From contig NZ_CP093337.1 in NCBI RefSeq assembly GCF_022637395.1, positions 310,001 through 374,000 of the forward strand: DNA of 64,000 bases, read 5' to 3'. Shown here one piece after another: positions 17,973 through 28,001 of the stretch. Below the pieces are notes generated by a model. The model was given only the letters and a program-made list of their open reading frames with translations. It searched no databases and had not been told where the DNA came from. Position 1 is the stretch's first letter, and every line of letters starts with the position of its first letter. A program made the translations under genes and the position numbers. The DNA is from Shinella sp. H4-D48 (GTDB taxonomy: Bacteria; Pseudomonadota; Alphaproteobacteria; Rhizobiales; Rhizobiaceae).

Positions 17973-18629
17973 GTGAGGACGGACCCGCAGGTCTTCATCG
18001 TCGACAACACGGACGTGCTGGCGCCGCCGCACGTGCCGGAGGTGAAGCTTCGGCTCGCCTCGGAGGCGCATGACCTGTGGCTGAAGACCGAGGCGGAGCT
18101 GGAGGAGATCGGCCTGCCGCCGCCCTTCTGGGCCTTTGCCTGGGCGGGCGGTCAGGGGCTTGCGCGCCATGTGCTGGATCACCCGGCGCTGGTAGCAGGC
18201 AAATCGGTGCTGGATTTCGCCAGCGGCTCCGGCCTCGTCGGCATCGCAGCGCTGCTTTCGGGCGCTGCCTCTGTGCTGGCGGCGGATATCGATCCCTGGA
18301 GCGGAACGGCGATCCGCCTGAACGCGGCGCTGAACGACGTTTCGCTCGACAGCACGAGCGAGGACATGCTTGGACGCGACGAAGGCTGGGACGTCGTTCT
18401 TGCCGGCGACGTGTTTTACGACCGGGCCTTCGCCGACGCGCTCATACCCTGGTTCACCGCGCTTGCCGCGCGCGGCGCCACGGTGCTGGTCGGCGATCCC
18501 GGTCGCGCCTATTGTCCGCGCGATCGCATGGAAGCGCTTGCCACCTATACCGTGCCGGTGACGCGGGCGCTTGAGGACAGCGAGGTCAAGAAGACCACTG
18601 TGTGGCGTTTCACCGGCCTGGCCGGATAA
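17973..18629 (+). CDS. Class I SAM methyltransferase, probable ETF-beta lysine methyltransferase (METTL20-like)
   Basis: A 218-residue methyltransferase of the nicotinamide N-methylase-like group (COG3897). Motif I is VLDFASGSGLVGIAALLSGA, the acidic loop is AADIDPW, and the post-I motif DVVLAGDVFYD corresponds to the D-x-F-Y of lysine methyltransferases in this group. The Agrobacterium member of this family is known to methylate lysines of electron-transfer flavoprotein beta, as human METTL20 does; transfer of that function here is inference. The start is GTG at 17973, since no ATG fits, and there is no clear ribosome-binding site. The 3' end overlaps the convergent secreted-protein gene by 20 nt. 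Confidence 0.85.
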   Translation: MRTDPQVFIVDNTDVLAPPHVPEVKLRLASEAHDLWLKTEAELEEIGLPPPFWAFAWAGGQGLARHVLDHPALVAGKSVLDFASGSGLVGIAALLSGAASVLAADIDPWSGTAIRLNAALNDVSLDSTSEDMLGRDEGWDVVLAGDVFYDRAFADALIPWFTALAARGATVLVGDPGRAYCPRDRMEALATYTVPVTRALEDSEVKKTTVWRFTGLAG

Positions 18630-19035
18630 CGCAGACGCCCGCTTCCCAGGCACAATCGTTGCGATCAGGGCTCAGCGTTATGATCTTCGGCCCGCTTGCG
18701 CGACGCTCCGCCGGCCGGGCTGACCAGCGATAGCCGCCGTCGTCCTCGACATAGAAATAGAGGCCGCTGCCGCCATCACGGTAGGCGACGATCCCGCCGG
18801 AATAGAAATCGGGATCGGCATGCCGGATCCTGTGGCGCTGGTAGCGCAGCTGGGTGCTGACGCCGCCGCGGCTGGCATCGGTATCGAGCCGCGAAATCGT
18901 CCGCAAGCCGCCATGATTGGGATGATGGCGATGGCGCAGGCCATCTCCGGCATGAGCGGCCGTCATGCCGCCTGTCACGAGCGCGGCCGCAAGCACGAAG
19001 ACTTTCGTCGCGCGGAGTGCCGATAACAGAGTCAT
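18610..19035 (-). CDS. Small secreted basic protein of unknown function
   Basis: A 141-residue protein that I do not recognise. The N-terminus (ALRATKVFVLAAALVTGGMTAAHA) is a signal peptide with probable cleavage after AHA near residue 28. The mature part is rich in His, Arg and Gly (RHRHHPNHGG) and has two cysteines near the C-terminus (NDCAWEAGVCVI), which may form a disulfide. Its last 20 bases overlap the 3' end of the convergent methyltransferase gene. An exact CtrA-type TTAA-N7-TTAAC site lies 25 nt upstream of the start. Confidence 0.65.
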   Translation of the reverse strand: MTLLSALRATKVFVLAAALVTGGMTAAHAGDGLRHRHHPNHGGLRTISRLDTDASRGGVSTQLRYQRHRIRHADPDFYSGGIVAYRDGGSGLYFYVEDDGGYRWSARPAERRASGPKIITLSPDRNDCAWEAGVCVIRPGR

Positions 19036-19337
19036 TCTGTCCTGCCTTCCGTGGCGTGGTTAACAAATCGTTAACAGGCAGAATGGACCGCAAGGCGCTG
19101 AAAGTCACTGACACGCTTGAGGAATTTGCGGTTATCGTTAACGGCGCCGGGATGTACCAAAACGGGGCGGACGCTCGGGCGATCTCTAATCGATTAAATT
19201 CATTTTGCACTGCAATGAGGCTTGTGGTTCCGCTTTCCGGTGATTAAACGTCGCAATCACTGCATTGTGCACAACATACTGCAATTCCGGAGAAAATTTG
19301 TCCAGTTTATGGCTCTCCGGGGTTCCGTGAGGTTCAG
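19036..19337. other. Divergent intergenic region upstream of sdhC
   Basis: About 300 bases separating the secreted-protein gene from the sdh operon, with no gene recognised. It holds the CtrA-type site at 19060-19075 and an isolated 10-bp palindrome TTGTGCACAA at 19265-19274. The sdh promoter must be here, but no clear -35/-10 pair was identified. Confidence 0.6.
19060..19075. promoter_or_regulatory. CtrA-type site TTAA-N7-TTAAC
   Basis: TTAA (19060-19063), CAAATCG, TTAAC (19071-19075) is an exact match to the CtrA consensus. It lies 25 nt upstream of the minus-strand secreted-protein start, and 263 nt upstream of sdhC. Sequence match is seen; regulation is inferred. Confidence 0.55.
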
Positions 19338-19730
19338 ATGGCGAATGTCACTCGAAGCCGGCCGCTCTCGCCGCATCTCCAAGTCTACAAGCCGATCCCG
19401 ACGATGGTCATGTCCATCGTGCACCGCATCACAGGTGCGGCACTTTACTTCGGCACGGTACTCGTTGCCTGGTGGCTGATCGCCGCCGCTTCGGGCGAGG
19501 CCTATTTCAACTGGGTCAACTGGTTCTTCGGCACGCTGATCGGCCGCCTCGTACTCTTCAGCTACACCTGGGCGCTTGTCCACCACATGCTCGGCGGGCT
19601 CCGCCATTTCATGTGGGACATGGGCCGCGGCTACGAAAAGCACTTCAATACCAAACTCGCCATCGCAACCCCGATCGCCTCCGTCGCCCTGACGGTGCTG
19701 ATCTGGGTCGTCGGCTATCTGGCACGCTGA
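19338..19730 (+). CDS. sdhC: Succinate dehydrogenase cytochrome b556 subunit
   Basis: A 130-residue membrane anchor of complex II. The signature [13 protein letters not shown] followed by [14 protein letters not shown] is the SdhC family block, with Ser and Arg close to the quinone site. Three transmembrane helices follow, and the heme-ligand histidine lies in [19 protein letters not shown]. It is the first gene of sdhCDAB and starts after GAGG at 19328-19331. sdhD begins 10 nt after its stop. Length is normal. Confidence 0.95.
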   Translation: MANVTRSRPLSPHLQVYKPIPTMVMSIVHRITGAALYFGTVLVAWWLIAAASGEAYFNWVNWFFGTLIGRLVLFSYTWALVHHMLGGLRHFMWDMGRGYEKHFNTKLAIATPIASVALTVLIWVVGYLAR

Positions 19731-19740
19731 GGAGAGCCCC

Positions 19741-20121
19741 ATGGATATGCGCACGCCCCTCGGCAAGGTTCGCGGCCTCGGATCGGCAAAGGACGGCACG
19801 GAGCACTTCTGGCGCCAGCGTCTCACGGCCGTCGCCAACGTCCCGCTGCTGTTGTTCTTCGTCGGCTTCCTCATCTGCTATAACGGCGCCTCCTATGCAG
19901 AGGTGACGGCAGCGCTGTCGAACCCGCTCGTCGCCGTCCTCATGGGCCTCGTCGTGATCTCCGGCCTCATCCACATGAAGCTTGGCATGCAGGTCATCAT
20001 CGAGGACTACGTGCATGCGGAAGGCATCAAGATCGGTCTTCTCATGCTCAACACCTTCTTCGCGATCCTGGTCGGCGGGCTCTGTCTTTTCGCCGTCCTC
20101 AAAATCGCCTTCGCAGGATAA
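19741..20121 (+). CDS. sdhD: Succinate dehydrogenase membrane anchor subunit D
   Basis: A 126-residue second anchor subunit with three transmembrane segments. The block [22 protein letters not shown] contains the histidine and the Asp-Tyr pair that contribute to heme b and quinone binding. The N-terminus [24 protein letters not shown] is typical of alphaproteobacterial SdhD. It is 10 nt after sdhC and 6 nt before sdhA, so the operon is tightly packed. Confidence 0.94.
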   Translation: MDMRTPLGKVRGLGSAKDGTEHFWRQRLTAVANVPLLLFFVGFLICYNGASYAEVTAALSNPLVAVLMGLVVISGLIHMKLGMQVIIEDYVHAEGIKIGLLMLNTFFAILVGGLCLFAVLKIAFAG

Positions 20122-20127
20122 TCCATC

Positions 20128-21969
20128 ATGGCAGCGATCCCCTCCCCGGCGGCCAACGGCAAGGCCTATACCTATGTGGACCACTCCTTCGACGTGATCG
20201 TCGTCGGGGCCGGCGGCGCCGGCCTACGCGCCACGCTCGGCATGGCCGAGCAGGGTCTCAAGACCGCCTGCATCACCAAGGTCTTCCCGACGCGTTCGCA
20301 CACGGTCGCCGCCCAGGGCGGCATTGCCGCCTCGCTCGTCAATATGACGCCCGATTGCTGGCAGTGGCACCTTTACGACACCGTCAAGGGCTCCGACTGG
20401 CTCGGTGACGTCGATGCCATGCAGTATCTCGCCATGGAAGCGCCGAAGGCGGTCTATGAGCTCGAGCATTACGGCGTGCCCTTCTCGCGCAACGCCGAAG
20501 GCAAGATCTACCAGCGCCCGTTCGGCGGCCACATGCAAAACTACGGCGAAGGTCCGCCGGTGCAGCGCACCTGTGCCGCCGCCGACCGTACCGGCCACGC
20601 CATCCTGCACACCCTGTACGGCCAGTCGCTGCGTAACAACGCCGAATTCTTCATCGAGTATTTCGCGCTCGATCTGATCATGTCGGCCGATGGCCGCTGC
20701 ACCGGCGTCGTCGCGTGGAACCTCGATGACGGCACGATCCATCGCTTCGCCGCCAAGATGGTGGTTCTGGCGACGGGCGGTTACGGCCGTGCCTACTTCT
20801 CCGCCACCTCGGCACATACCTGCACGGGCGACGGCGGCGGCATGATCGCGCGCGCCGGCCTGCCGCTACAGGACATGGAGTTCGTGCAGTTCCACCCGAC
20901 CGGCATCTACGGCGCGGGCTGCCTCATCACCGAAGGTGCGCGCGGCGAGGGCGGCTATCTCGTCAACTCCGAAGGCGAACGCTTCATGGAGCGCTATGCG
21001 CCGTCCGCGAAGGACCTCGCCTCGCGCGACGTCGTTTCGCGCTGCATGACGATGGAAATCCGCGAAGGCCGCGGCGTCGGCAAGAACAAGGACCACATCT
21101 TCCTTCATCTCGACCATCTTGATCCGGCCGTCCTGCACGAGCGCCTGCCGGGCATTTCCGAGAGCGCGAAGATTTTCGCCGGCGTCGACGTGACGCGCGA
21201 GCCGATCCCGGTCCTGCCGACCGTGCACTACAATATGGGCGGCATTCCCACGAACTACTGGGGCGAAGTGCTCAATGCCGACAGCCAGAACCCGGAGCGC
21301 ATCGCGCCGGGCCTGATGGCGGTGGGCGAAGCCGGCTGCGCTTCGGTGCACGGTGCAAACCGCCTCGGCTCCAACTCGCTGATCGACCTCGTGGTCTTCG
21401 GCCGCGCCGCCGCCATCCGCGCCGGCGAGGTCATCGATCGCAACGAGGCCGTCCCGGGGCTCGACATTGCTGCTTGCGACAGGATCATGCATCGCTTCGA
21501 CCGGCTGCGCAACGCCAATGGCGGTACGCCCACGGCGGTGCTGCGCGACAAGATGCAGCGCACCATGCAGGAAGACGCCGCCGTGTTCCGCACGCAGGAA
21601 TCGCTGGAAAGCGGCTGCAAGCGCATCACTGAAATCTGGAAGGAACTGCCTGATATCAAGGTCACCGACCGTTCGATGATCTGGAATTCCGACCTCGTCG
21701 AAACGCTGGAGCTGGAAAACCTGATGGCCAACGCCATCACGACGGTCTACGGCGCCGAGGCCCGCAAGGAAAGCCGCGGTTCGCATGCCCGCGAGGACTA
21801 TGTCGACGGTCCGTTCGGCGGCCGCGACGACGTCAACTGGCGCAAGCACACGCTCGCATGGGTCAACGAGGCGGGCGATGTGAAGCTCGACTATCGCCCC
21901 GTGCACACCGACCTCATCGCCGACGGGATCGATCCCCAGAAGATCGCGCCCAAGGCGCGCGTCTACTGA
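20128..21969 (+). CDS. sdhA: Succinate dehydrogenase flavoprotein subunit
   Basis: A 613-residue catalytic subunit that oxidises succinate to fumarate on covalently bound FAD. The dinucleotide fold [18 protein letters not shown] lies at about residues 15-32. [13 protein letters not shown] contains the histidine that carries FAD. Substrate-site blocks [21 protein letters not shown] and [18 protein letters not shown] are intact, as are the C-terminal Arg/His residues. Length is normal for alphaproteobacteria. Confidence 0.98.
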   Translation: MAAIPSPAANGKAYTYVDHSFDVIVVGAGGAGLRATLGMAEQGLKTACITKVFPTRSHTVAAQGGIAASLVNMTPDCWQWHLYDTVKGSDWLGDVDAMQYLAMEAPKAVYELEHYGVPFSRNAEGKIYQRPFGGHMQNYGEGPPVQRTCAAADRTGHAILHTLYGQSLRNNAEFFIEYFALDLIMSADGRCTGVVAWNLDDGTIHRFAAKMVVLATGGYGRAYFSATSAHTCTGDGGGMIARAGLPLQDMEFVQFHPTGIYGAGCLITEGARGEGGYLVNSEGERFMERYAPSAKDLASRDVVSRCMTMEIREGRGVGKNKDHIFLHLDHLDPAVLHERLPGISESAKIFAGVDVTREPIPVLPTVHYNMGGIPTNYWGEVLNADSQNPERIAPGLMAVGEAGCASVHGANRLGSNSLIDLVVFGRAAAIRAGEVIDRNEAVPGLDIAACDRIMHRFDRLRNANGGTPTAVLRDKMQRTMQEDAAVFRTQESLESGCKRITEIWKELPDIKVTDRSMIWNSDLVETLELENLMANAITTVYGAEARKESRGSHAREDYVDGPFGGRDDVNWRKHTLAWVNEAGDVKLDYRPVHTDLIADGIDPQKIAPKARVY

Positions 21970-21987
21970 TATCGAGGAGAACAGGAC

Positions 21988-22767
21988 ATGGTTGAACTCG
22001 CTCTCCCGAAAAACTCGCAGATCAGCGAAGGCAAGGTCTGGCCCAAGCCGGCCGGCGCCTCCAACACGCGCGAGCTGCGCGTCTATCGCTGGAACCCTGA
22101 CGACGGCAAGAACCCGTCGATCGACACCTATTACATCGATGTCGACGATTGCGGTCCCATGGTGCTGGACGCGCTGCTCTACATCAAGAACAAGATCGAC
22201 CCGACGCTGACGCTGCGCCGCTCGTGCCGTGAAGGCATCTGCGGCTCCTGCGCCATGAACATCGACGGCACCAACACGCTCGCCTGCACCAAGGGCATGG
22301 ACGAGGTGAAGGGCGCGGTGAAGGTCTATCCGCTGCCGCATATGCCTGTGGTCAAGGATCTCATCCCTGACCTCACCAACTTCTACGCCCAGCATCGCTC
22401 GATCGAGCCCTGGCTGAAGACGGTGTCGCCGACGCCGGCCAAGGAGTGGAAGCAGAGCCATGACGATCGCCTCAAGCTGGACGGGCTCTACGAGTGCATC
22501 CTGTGCGCCTGCTGCTCGACATCCTGTCCGAGCTACTGGTGGAACGGCGACCGTTATCTCGGGCCGGCCGTGCTGCTCCAGGCCTACCGCTGGCTGATCG
22601 ACAGCCGCGACGAAGCCACCGGCGAGCGCCTCGATAATCTGGAAGATCCCTTCCGTCTTTACCGCTGCCACACGATCATGAATTGTGCTCAGGCGTGCCC
22701 GAAAGGCCTTAATCCGGCCAAGGCAATCGGCGAGATCAAAAAGATGCTGGTCGAGCGCCGTCTCTGA
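21988..22767 (+). CDS. sdhB: Succinate dehydrogenase iron-sulfur subunit
   Basis: A 259-residue electron-transfer subunit. The [2Fe-2S] ligands are in [16 protein letters not shown] and LACTKG. The [4Fe-4S] and [3Fe-4S] ligands are in [16 protein letters not shown] and [17 protein letters not shown]. It is the last gene of sdhCDAB, 18 nt after sdhA, and is followed by a terminator-like hairpin 28 nt past its stop. All cluster cysteines are present. Confidence 0.98.
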   Translation: MVELALPKNSQISEGKVWPKPAGASNTRELRVYRWNPDDGKNPSIDTYYIDVDDCGPMVLDALLYIKNKIDPTLTLRRSCREGICGSCAMNIDGTNTLACTKGMDEVKGAVKVYPLPHMPVVKDLIPDLTNFYAQHRSIEPWLKTVSPTPAKEWKQSHDDRLKLDGLYECILCACCSTSCPSYWWNGDRYLGPAVLLQAYRWLIDSRDEATGERLDNLEDPFRLYRCHTIMNCAQACPKGLNPAKAIGEIKKMLVERRL

Positions 22768-22794
22768 CCTACATAAGCAGCGTTCACGAAATGT

Positions 22795-22830
22795 GACGAG
22801 GCGGCCTGACCGTTCGGGCCGTTTCGTCTT
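22795..22830 (+). terminator. Terminator-like hairpin after sdhCDAB
   Basis: GACGAGGCGGCC (22795-22806) pairs with GGCCGTTTCGTC (22817-22828) through ten Watson-Crick and two G-U pairs around a 10-nt loop. The following T content is weak (TTGATT), so it may be an imperfect intrinsic terminator. Confidence 0.55.
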
Positions 22831-22910
22831 GATTCGTGCGGGCGATTCACGTTAATTCGGCGGAAATTGCTGCATGGCAGCAGTATCGGGCAGATATCGG
22901 GAGTATCGAA

Positions 22911-23441
22911 ATGCGGATTCATCATGTGGCTGGCGGACTGATGATGGCGCTTGCTCTTGCGGGGTGCCAGCGGACCGCGCCGATGGACAGCGTGAATACG
23001 CAGCCGAACATTACACCTCTCCAGGGCCAGCCTGTCGGTAGCGTGTCGTCCAGCCAGCTGCCCGATCCGACCACGAGCACCACGCAGTTCCCGGCTCAGC
23101 CCACGACCGATACGGCCATGGCGACCGGCACTGGCAACGCGGCCGCGGCAGCGAGCGCGCTCGACGTCAAAAAGGAATCCATGGTCGGCAACTGGCGGGT
23201 GGCGAACGGCCCGTCCTCCTGCGACATGTTCCTGACGCTCACCAATCTCGGTGGCGGGTCGCGCGGCGGCACGCGCGGTTGTGCAGGCGAGCTGACGGCA
23301 ATGGGTTCCTGGGAAGTCGCCGGCAAGCAGGTCGTTCTCAAGGACCGCGAAGGCAACCCCATCGCGCGTCTCTACAAGACGGCCGATACCCGCTTCGACG
23401 GATCGACCAATTCGGGCCAGCCGGTTAGCCTTTCGCGCTGA
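22911..23441 (+). CDS. Outer-membrane lipoprotein of the AprI/Inh protease-inhibitor family (Omp19-like)
   Basis: A 176-residue lipoprotein. The N-terminus [20 protein letters not shown] ends in a lipobox with the lipidated cysteine at position 19. A Thr/Pro/Gln-rich linker (about residues 20-85) leads to a C-terminal Inh-type eight-stranded beta-barrel domain, with two cysteines (SSCDM and RGCAGEL) placed as in AprI/Inh. From memory its tail ([17 protein letters not shown]) closely matches Brucella Omp19, an Inh-domain lipoprotein reported to inhibit host proteases; homology is inferred without a search. The ATG at 22911 was chosen over the one at 22836 because it begins the lipoprotein signal. 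It lies alone between sdhB and zapE. Confidence 0.85.
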   Translation: MRIHHVAGGLMMALALAGCQRTAPMDSVNTQPNITPLQGQPVGSVSSSQLPDPTTSTTQFPAQPTTDTAMATGTGNAAAAASALDVKKESMVGNWRVANGPSSCDMFLTLTNLGGGSRGGTRGCAGELTAMGSWEVAGKQVVLKDREGNPIARLYKTADTRFDGSTNSGQPVSLSR

Positions 23442-23483
23442 TCCCTTCCTTTTTCCGACCTCAGACGCGGATAAGCATCGCCC

Positions 23484-24677
23484 ATGGGCAAGCACTGGGA
23501 CAGTGTTTCGACACATCCGGACCATGGCGTTTCAGGCAGGCTGAAGGCCCTTGTGGACAGCGGAACGCTGAAGCCGGATGTGGCGCAGCAGGCGATGTCG
23601 CTGCGTTTCGACAGATTGCTCAGCGAACTCCACGTCCAGCGCCCGGCGCGCAAGTCGAGCGCGCTCGGTTGGCTCTTCGCCTCCCGCAAGCCCGAAAGCG
23701 TCGCGGCCCCCAAGGGACTCTACATCCATGGCGGCGTCGGCCGCGGCAAGACCATGCTGATGGATATGTTCTTCGAGCTTGCGCCGCTGAAACGCAAGCG
23801 GCGGGCGCATTTCCACGAATTCATGGCGGATGTGCATGACCGCATCCACAAGCATCGGCAGAAGCTGAAGGCGGGCGAGACCAAGCAGGCTGACCCGGTG
23901 CCGCCAGTGGCCGCCAGCCTTATCGAGGAAGCGCGCCTGCTCTGCTTCGATGAATTCTCCGTGACCGACATTGCGGATGCGATGATCCTGTCGCGGCTCT
24001 TCGGTGAGCTTTTCCAGCGTGGTTGCATTCTTGTCGCGACGTCGAATGTCGAGCCGGACAACCTCTATCGCGAGGGCCTGAACCGCGATCTCTTCCTGCC
24101 CTTCGTTGATCTTCTCAAGCAGTATGTCGAGATCGTGCCGCTCGATTCCGTGACGGACTATCGCATGGAAAAGGACAGCGGCCTGCCCGTCTTCCGCCAT
24201 CCGCTGGGCAGTGAGGCGGATGGCGCGATGGATGCCGCCTGGCGTCGCGAGACGGCCGGCACGATCGTTGCTCCGGCGACCCTGTCGTTTCGTGGGCGAA
24301 CCATCGCCGTGCCGCAGGCGGCCGGGCGTGTTGCCCGCTTTTCCTTTGCCGATCTGTGCGCCAGGCCACTGGGTGCCGCCGATTATCTCGAGATCCTTGC
24401 GCACTACGATACGCTGTTCGTTGACAACATACCTCTGCTCGGCGCGGAAAAGCGCAACGAGACCAAGCGCTTCATCAATCTCGTGGACACGATCTACGAT
24501 CATCGCGCGCGTCTTTTCGCGTCCGCTGCCGCTGCGCCCGAGAACCTTCTGGTGACCCGCAAAGGCACCGAGGGCTTCGAATTCGATCGCACGGTTTCGC
24601 GCCTCATCGAGATCCGCAGCACCGAGTATCTGGCAGACCACAACGCCAGATACAGTACGGGCGTGACGAAAGCATGA
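23484..24677 (+). CDS. zapE: Cell division protein ZapE (AFG1-like AAA+ ATPase)
   Basis: A 397-residue AFG1/LACE1-family ATPase. Walker A is GGVGRGKT (residues 83-90), and Walker B is LLCFDEFSVTD, the family-specific DEFxVTDIADAM block. The later LFQRGCILVATSNVEPDNLYREGLNR is a diagnostic sensor region. In E. coli ZapE is associated with the Z ring under stress; mitochondrial AFG1 has roles in membrane protein quality control. It is 42 nt after the lipoprotein gene. No terminator was seen after it; a perfect 20-bp inverted repeat lies 6 nt past its stop, before mdh. Confidence 0.94.
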   Translation: MGKHWDSVSTHPDHGVSGRLKALVDSGTLKPDVAQQAMSLRFDRLLSELHVQRPARKSSALGWLFASRKPESVAAPKGLYIHGGVGRGKTMLMDMFFELAPLKRKRRAHFHEFMADVHDRIHKHRQKLKAGETKQADPVPPVAASLIEEARLLCFDEFSVTDIADAMILSRLFGELFQRGCILVATSNVEPDNLYREGLNRDLFLPFVDLLKQYVEIVPLDSVTDYRMEKDSGLPVFRHPLGSEADGAMDAAWRRETAGTIVAPATLSFRGRTIAVPQAAGRVARFSFADLCARPLGAADYLEILAHYDTLFVDNIPLLGAEKRNETKRFINLVDTIYDHRARLFASAAAAPENLLVTRKGTEGFEFDRTVSRLIEIRSTEYLADHNARYSTGVTKA

Positions 24678-24683
24678 CAGAAA

Positions 24684-24703
24684 TTCTTACGTTTACGTAA
24701 GAA
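24684..24703. repeat. Perfect 20-bp inverted repeat (operator candidate) upstream of mdh
   Basis: TTCTTACGT (24684-24692), spacer TT, ACGTAAGAA (24695-24703): the two 9-base arms are exactly complementary. It lies 6 nt after zapE and about 140 nt before the mdh start, just upstream of a plausible promoter. The symmetry suggests a binding site for a dimeric repressor or activator; the regulator is unknown. It has no T-run after it and is AT-rich, so a terminator is less likely. Confidence 0.5.
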
Positions 24704-24720
24704 AATATGCATCTAACCGA

Positions 24721-24748
24721 TTGAAATACTTCGATCCAAAAGTATGTA
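24721..24748 (+). promoter_or_regulatory. Possible promoter of the mdh-suc operon
   Basis: TTGAAA (24721-24726), a 16-bp spacer, and TATGTA (24743-24748) in an AT-rich stretch about 95 nt before the mdh start. A second, shorter inverted repeat (ATACTT 24726-24731 with AAGTAT 24740-24745) lies within it. Consensus resemblance only; not confirmed. Confidence 0.4.
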
Positions 24749-24774
24749 TTGAATTTTTAACCTAGGAAGCGTAA

Positions 24775-25806
<1,032 letters not shown>

Positions 25807-25825
25807 TTCCGGTTCTTTTGTTCAC

Positions 25826-25858
25826 GCATGTCCGGCAAAGGCATTTTGCTGGACATGC
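25826..25858 (+). promoter_or_regulatory. 14-bp hairpin between mdh and sucC
   Basis: G-CATGTCCGGCAAA (25826-25839), a 5-nt loop, then TTTGCTGGACATG-C (25845-25858) form a continuous 14-bp stem with one G-U pair. No T-run follows. The ribosome-binding site of sucC (AGGA) begins a few bases after the stem. It may stabilise mdh mRNA or define segmental expression of the operon. Confidence 0.6.
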
Positions 25859-25876
25859 TCCAGACAGGATTTCACC

Positions 25877-27070
25877 ATGAACATTCATGAATATCAGGCC
25901 AAGGCTCTTCTGAAGAGCTATGGCGCGCCGGTCGCCGAAGGCGTGGCGATCTTCTCCGCCGACGAGGCCGAGGCGGCTGCAAAGTCGCTGCCCGGCCCGC
26001 TCTACGTGGTCAAGAGCCAGATCCATGCCGGCGGTCGCGGCAAGGGCAAGTTCAAAGAACTCGGCCCCGACGCCAAGGGTGGTGTGCGCCTCGCCTTCTC
26101 GATAGAGGAGGCCAAGGCCCATGCCAAGGAAATGCTCGGCAACACGCTCGTCACCGCCCAGACCGGCCCGGCCGGCAAGCAGGTGAACCGCCTCTATATC
26201 GAGGACGGCGCGGATATCGACCGCGAACTCTATCTTTCGCTGCTCGTCGACCGCTCCGTTGGCGAAGTCGCCTTCGTCGTCTCGACAGAAGGCGGCATGG
26301 ACATCGAGGCCGTCGCGCATGACACGCCGGAGAAGATCGTCACCGTCGCGATCAACCCGGAAGCCGGCGTCACCGCCGACGATCTGGCGAAGCTGACATC
26401 GGCCCTCAAGCTCGAAGGCGAAGCCAAGGCCGACGGCGAGAAGCTGTTCCCGATCCTCTACAAGGCCTTTGTCGAAAAGGACATGAGCCTGCTGGAGATC
26501 AACCCGCTGATCGTCATGAAGAACGGCCGCGTGCGCGTTCTCGACGCCAAGGTCTCCTTCGACGGCAACGCACTGTTCCGCCACGAGGACATCAAGGCGC
26601 TGCGCGATGAGACCGAAGAGGACGCCAAGGAAATCGAGGCCTCCAAGTGGGATCTCGCCTATGTGGCGCTCGACGGCAATATCGGCTGCATGGTCAATGG
26701 TGCCGGTCTCGCCATGGCGACGATGGACATCATCAAGCTCTACGGCAAAGAGCCGGCGAACTTCTGCGACGTCGGCGGCGGCGCCGGCAAGGAGAAGGTG
26801 GCAGCTGCCTTCAAGATCATCACCGCCGACCCGAAGGTCGAGGGCATCCTCGTCAACATCTTCGGCGGCATCATGAAGTGTGACGTCATCGCCGAGGGCG
26901 TGGTCGCTGCCGTGCAGGAAGTCGGCCTCAAGGTCCCGCTGGTCGTTCGCCTCGAAGGCACGAATGTCGAGCTTGGCAAGAAGATCCTGAACGAATCCGG
27001 CTTGGCGATCACCGCCGCCGACGATCTGGACGACGCCGCCAAGAAGATCGTCGCCGCGATCAACGGCTAA
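25877..27070 (+). CDS. sucC: Succinyl-CoA synthetase beta subunit (ADP-forming type)
   Basis: A 397-residue ATP-grasp subunit that, with SucD, converts succinyl-CoA to succinate with nucleotide triphosphate formation. The N-terminus [19 protein letters not shown] is canonical. The lysine-rich [16 protein letters not shown] grasp motif lies at about residues 46-61, metal-site acidic residues sit in LLEINPLIV, and the C-terminal [16 protein letters not shown] follows. The gene is 70 nt after mdh, with a strong hairpin in the gap, and 17 nt before sucD. Confidence 0.98.
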   Translation: MNIHEYQAKALLKSYGAPVAEGVAIFSADEAEAAAKSLPGPLYVVKSQIHAGGRGKGKFKELGPDAKGGVRLAFSIEEAKAHAKEMLGNTLVTAQTGPAGKQVNRLYIEDGADIDRELYLSLLVDRSVGEVAFVVSTEGGMDIEAVAHDTPEKIVTVAINPEAGVTADDLAKLTSALKLEGEAKADGEKLFPILYKAFVEKDMSLLEINPLIVMKNGRVRVLDAKVSFDGNALFRHEDIKALRDETEEDAKEIEASKWDLAYVALDGNIGCMVNGAGLAMATMDIIKLYGKEPANFCDVGGGAGKEKVAAAFKIITADPKVEGILVNIFGGIMKCDVIAEGVVAAVQEVGLKVPLVVRLEGTNVELGKKILNESGLAITAADDLDDAAKKIVAAING

Positions 27071-27087
27071 CGGAAGGACCAGACCTC

Positions 27088-27990
27088 ATGTCGATTCTCG
27101 TCAACAAGAACACCAAGGTCCTCGTTCAGGGCCTGACCGGCAAGACCGGCACCTTCCACACCGAACAGGCGCTCGCCTATTACGGTACGCAGATGGTCGG
27201 CGGCATCCACCCGAAGAAGGGCGGCGAAACCTGGACCGGCTCCAAGGGCGAAAGCCTGCCGATCTTCGCCTCCGTCGCCGAAGCCAAGGAAAAGACCGGC
27301 GCGGATGCGTCCGTGATCTACGTTCCGCCGGCAGGTGCCGCGGACGCGATCATCGAGGCGATCGAAGCGGAAATCCCGTTCATCACCTGCATCACCGAGG
27401 GCATCCCGGTCGCCGACATGGTGCGCGTCAAGGCTCGCCTCGACCGCTCCAAGTCCCGCCTGCTCGGCCCGAACTGCCCCGGCATCCTGACGCCGGAAGA
27501 ATGCAAGATCGGCATCATGCCGGGCTCGATCTTCCGCAAGGGTTCCGTCGGTATTGTTTCGCGCTCCGGCACGCTTACCTATGAAGCAGTGTTCCAGACC
27601 TCCAACGAAGGCCTTGGCCAGACCACGGCCGTCGGCATCGGCGGCGACCCGGTCAAGGGCACCGAGTTCATCGACGTCTTGGAGATGTTCCTGGCCGACG
27701 AAGCCACGACCTCCATCATCATGATCGGCGAAATCGGCGGTTCGGCCGAAGAAGATGCGGCACAGTTCCTCATCGACGAAGCCAAGAAGGGCCGCAAGAA
27801 GCCGATGGCCGGCTTCATCGCGGGCCGCACGGCGCCGAAGGGCCGCACCATGGGCCATGCCGGCGCAGTCGTTTCCGGCGGGAAGGGCGATGCGGAATCC
27901 AAGATCGCCGCCATGGAAGCGGCAGGCATTCGCGTTTCGCCGTCGCCGGCGCGTCTCGGCAAGACGCTGGTGGAAGTCCTGAAGGGCTGA
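27088..27990 (+). CDS. sucD: Succinyl-CoA synthetase alpha subunit
   Basis: A 300-residue CoA-binding subunit. The CoA-binding block is [17 protein letters not shown] near residue 14, and [28 protein letters not shown] is conserved. The phosphorylated active-site histidine is His257 in [17 protein letters not shown]. Length is typical. It lies 17 nt after sucC. A 144-nt gap crowded with stem-loops separates it from sucA. Confidence 0.98.
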   Translation: MSILVNKNTKVLVQGLTGKTGTFHTEQALAYYGTQMVGGIHPKKGGETWTGSKGESLPIFASVAEAKEKTGADASVIYVPPAGAADAIIEAIEAEIPFITCITEGIPVADMVRVKARLDRSKSRLLGPNCPGILTPEECKIGIMPGSIFRKGSVGIVSRSGTLTYEAVFQTSNEGLGQTTAVGIGGDPVKGTEFIDVLEMFLADEATTSIIMIGEIGGSAEEDAAQFLIDEAKKGRKKPMAGFIAGRTAPKGRTMGHAGAVVSGGKGDAESKIAAMEAAGIRVSPSPARLGKTLVEVLKG

Positions 27991-28001
27991 CAAACGAAAG
28001 C

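Noticed and set aside
19265-19274. Palindrome TTGTGCACAA upstream of sdhC as an operator
   Set aside because: Ten-base palindromes arise by chance at this scale, and no promoter element or known motif is next to it.
20866-22671. 601-codon open frame antisense to sdhA/sdhB
   Set aside because: Spans the boundary of two certain genes and reads like an antisense shadow.
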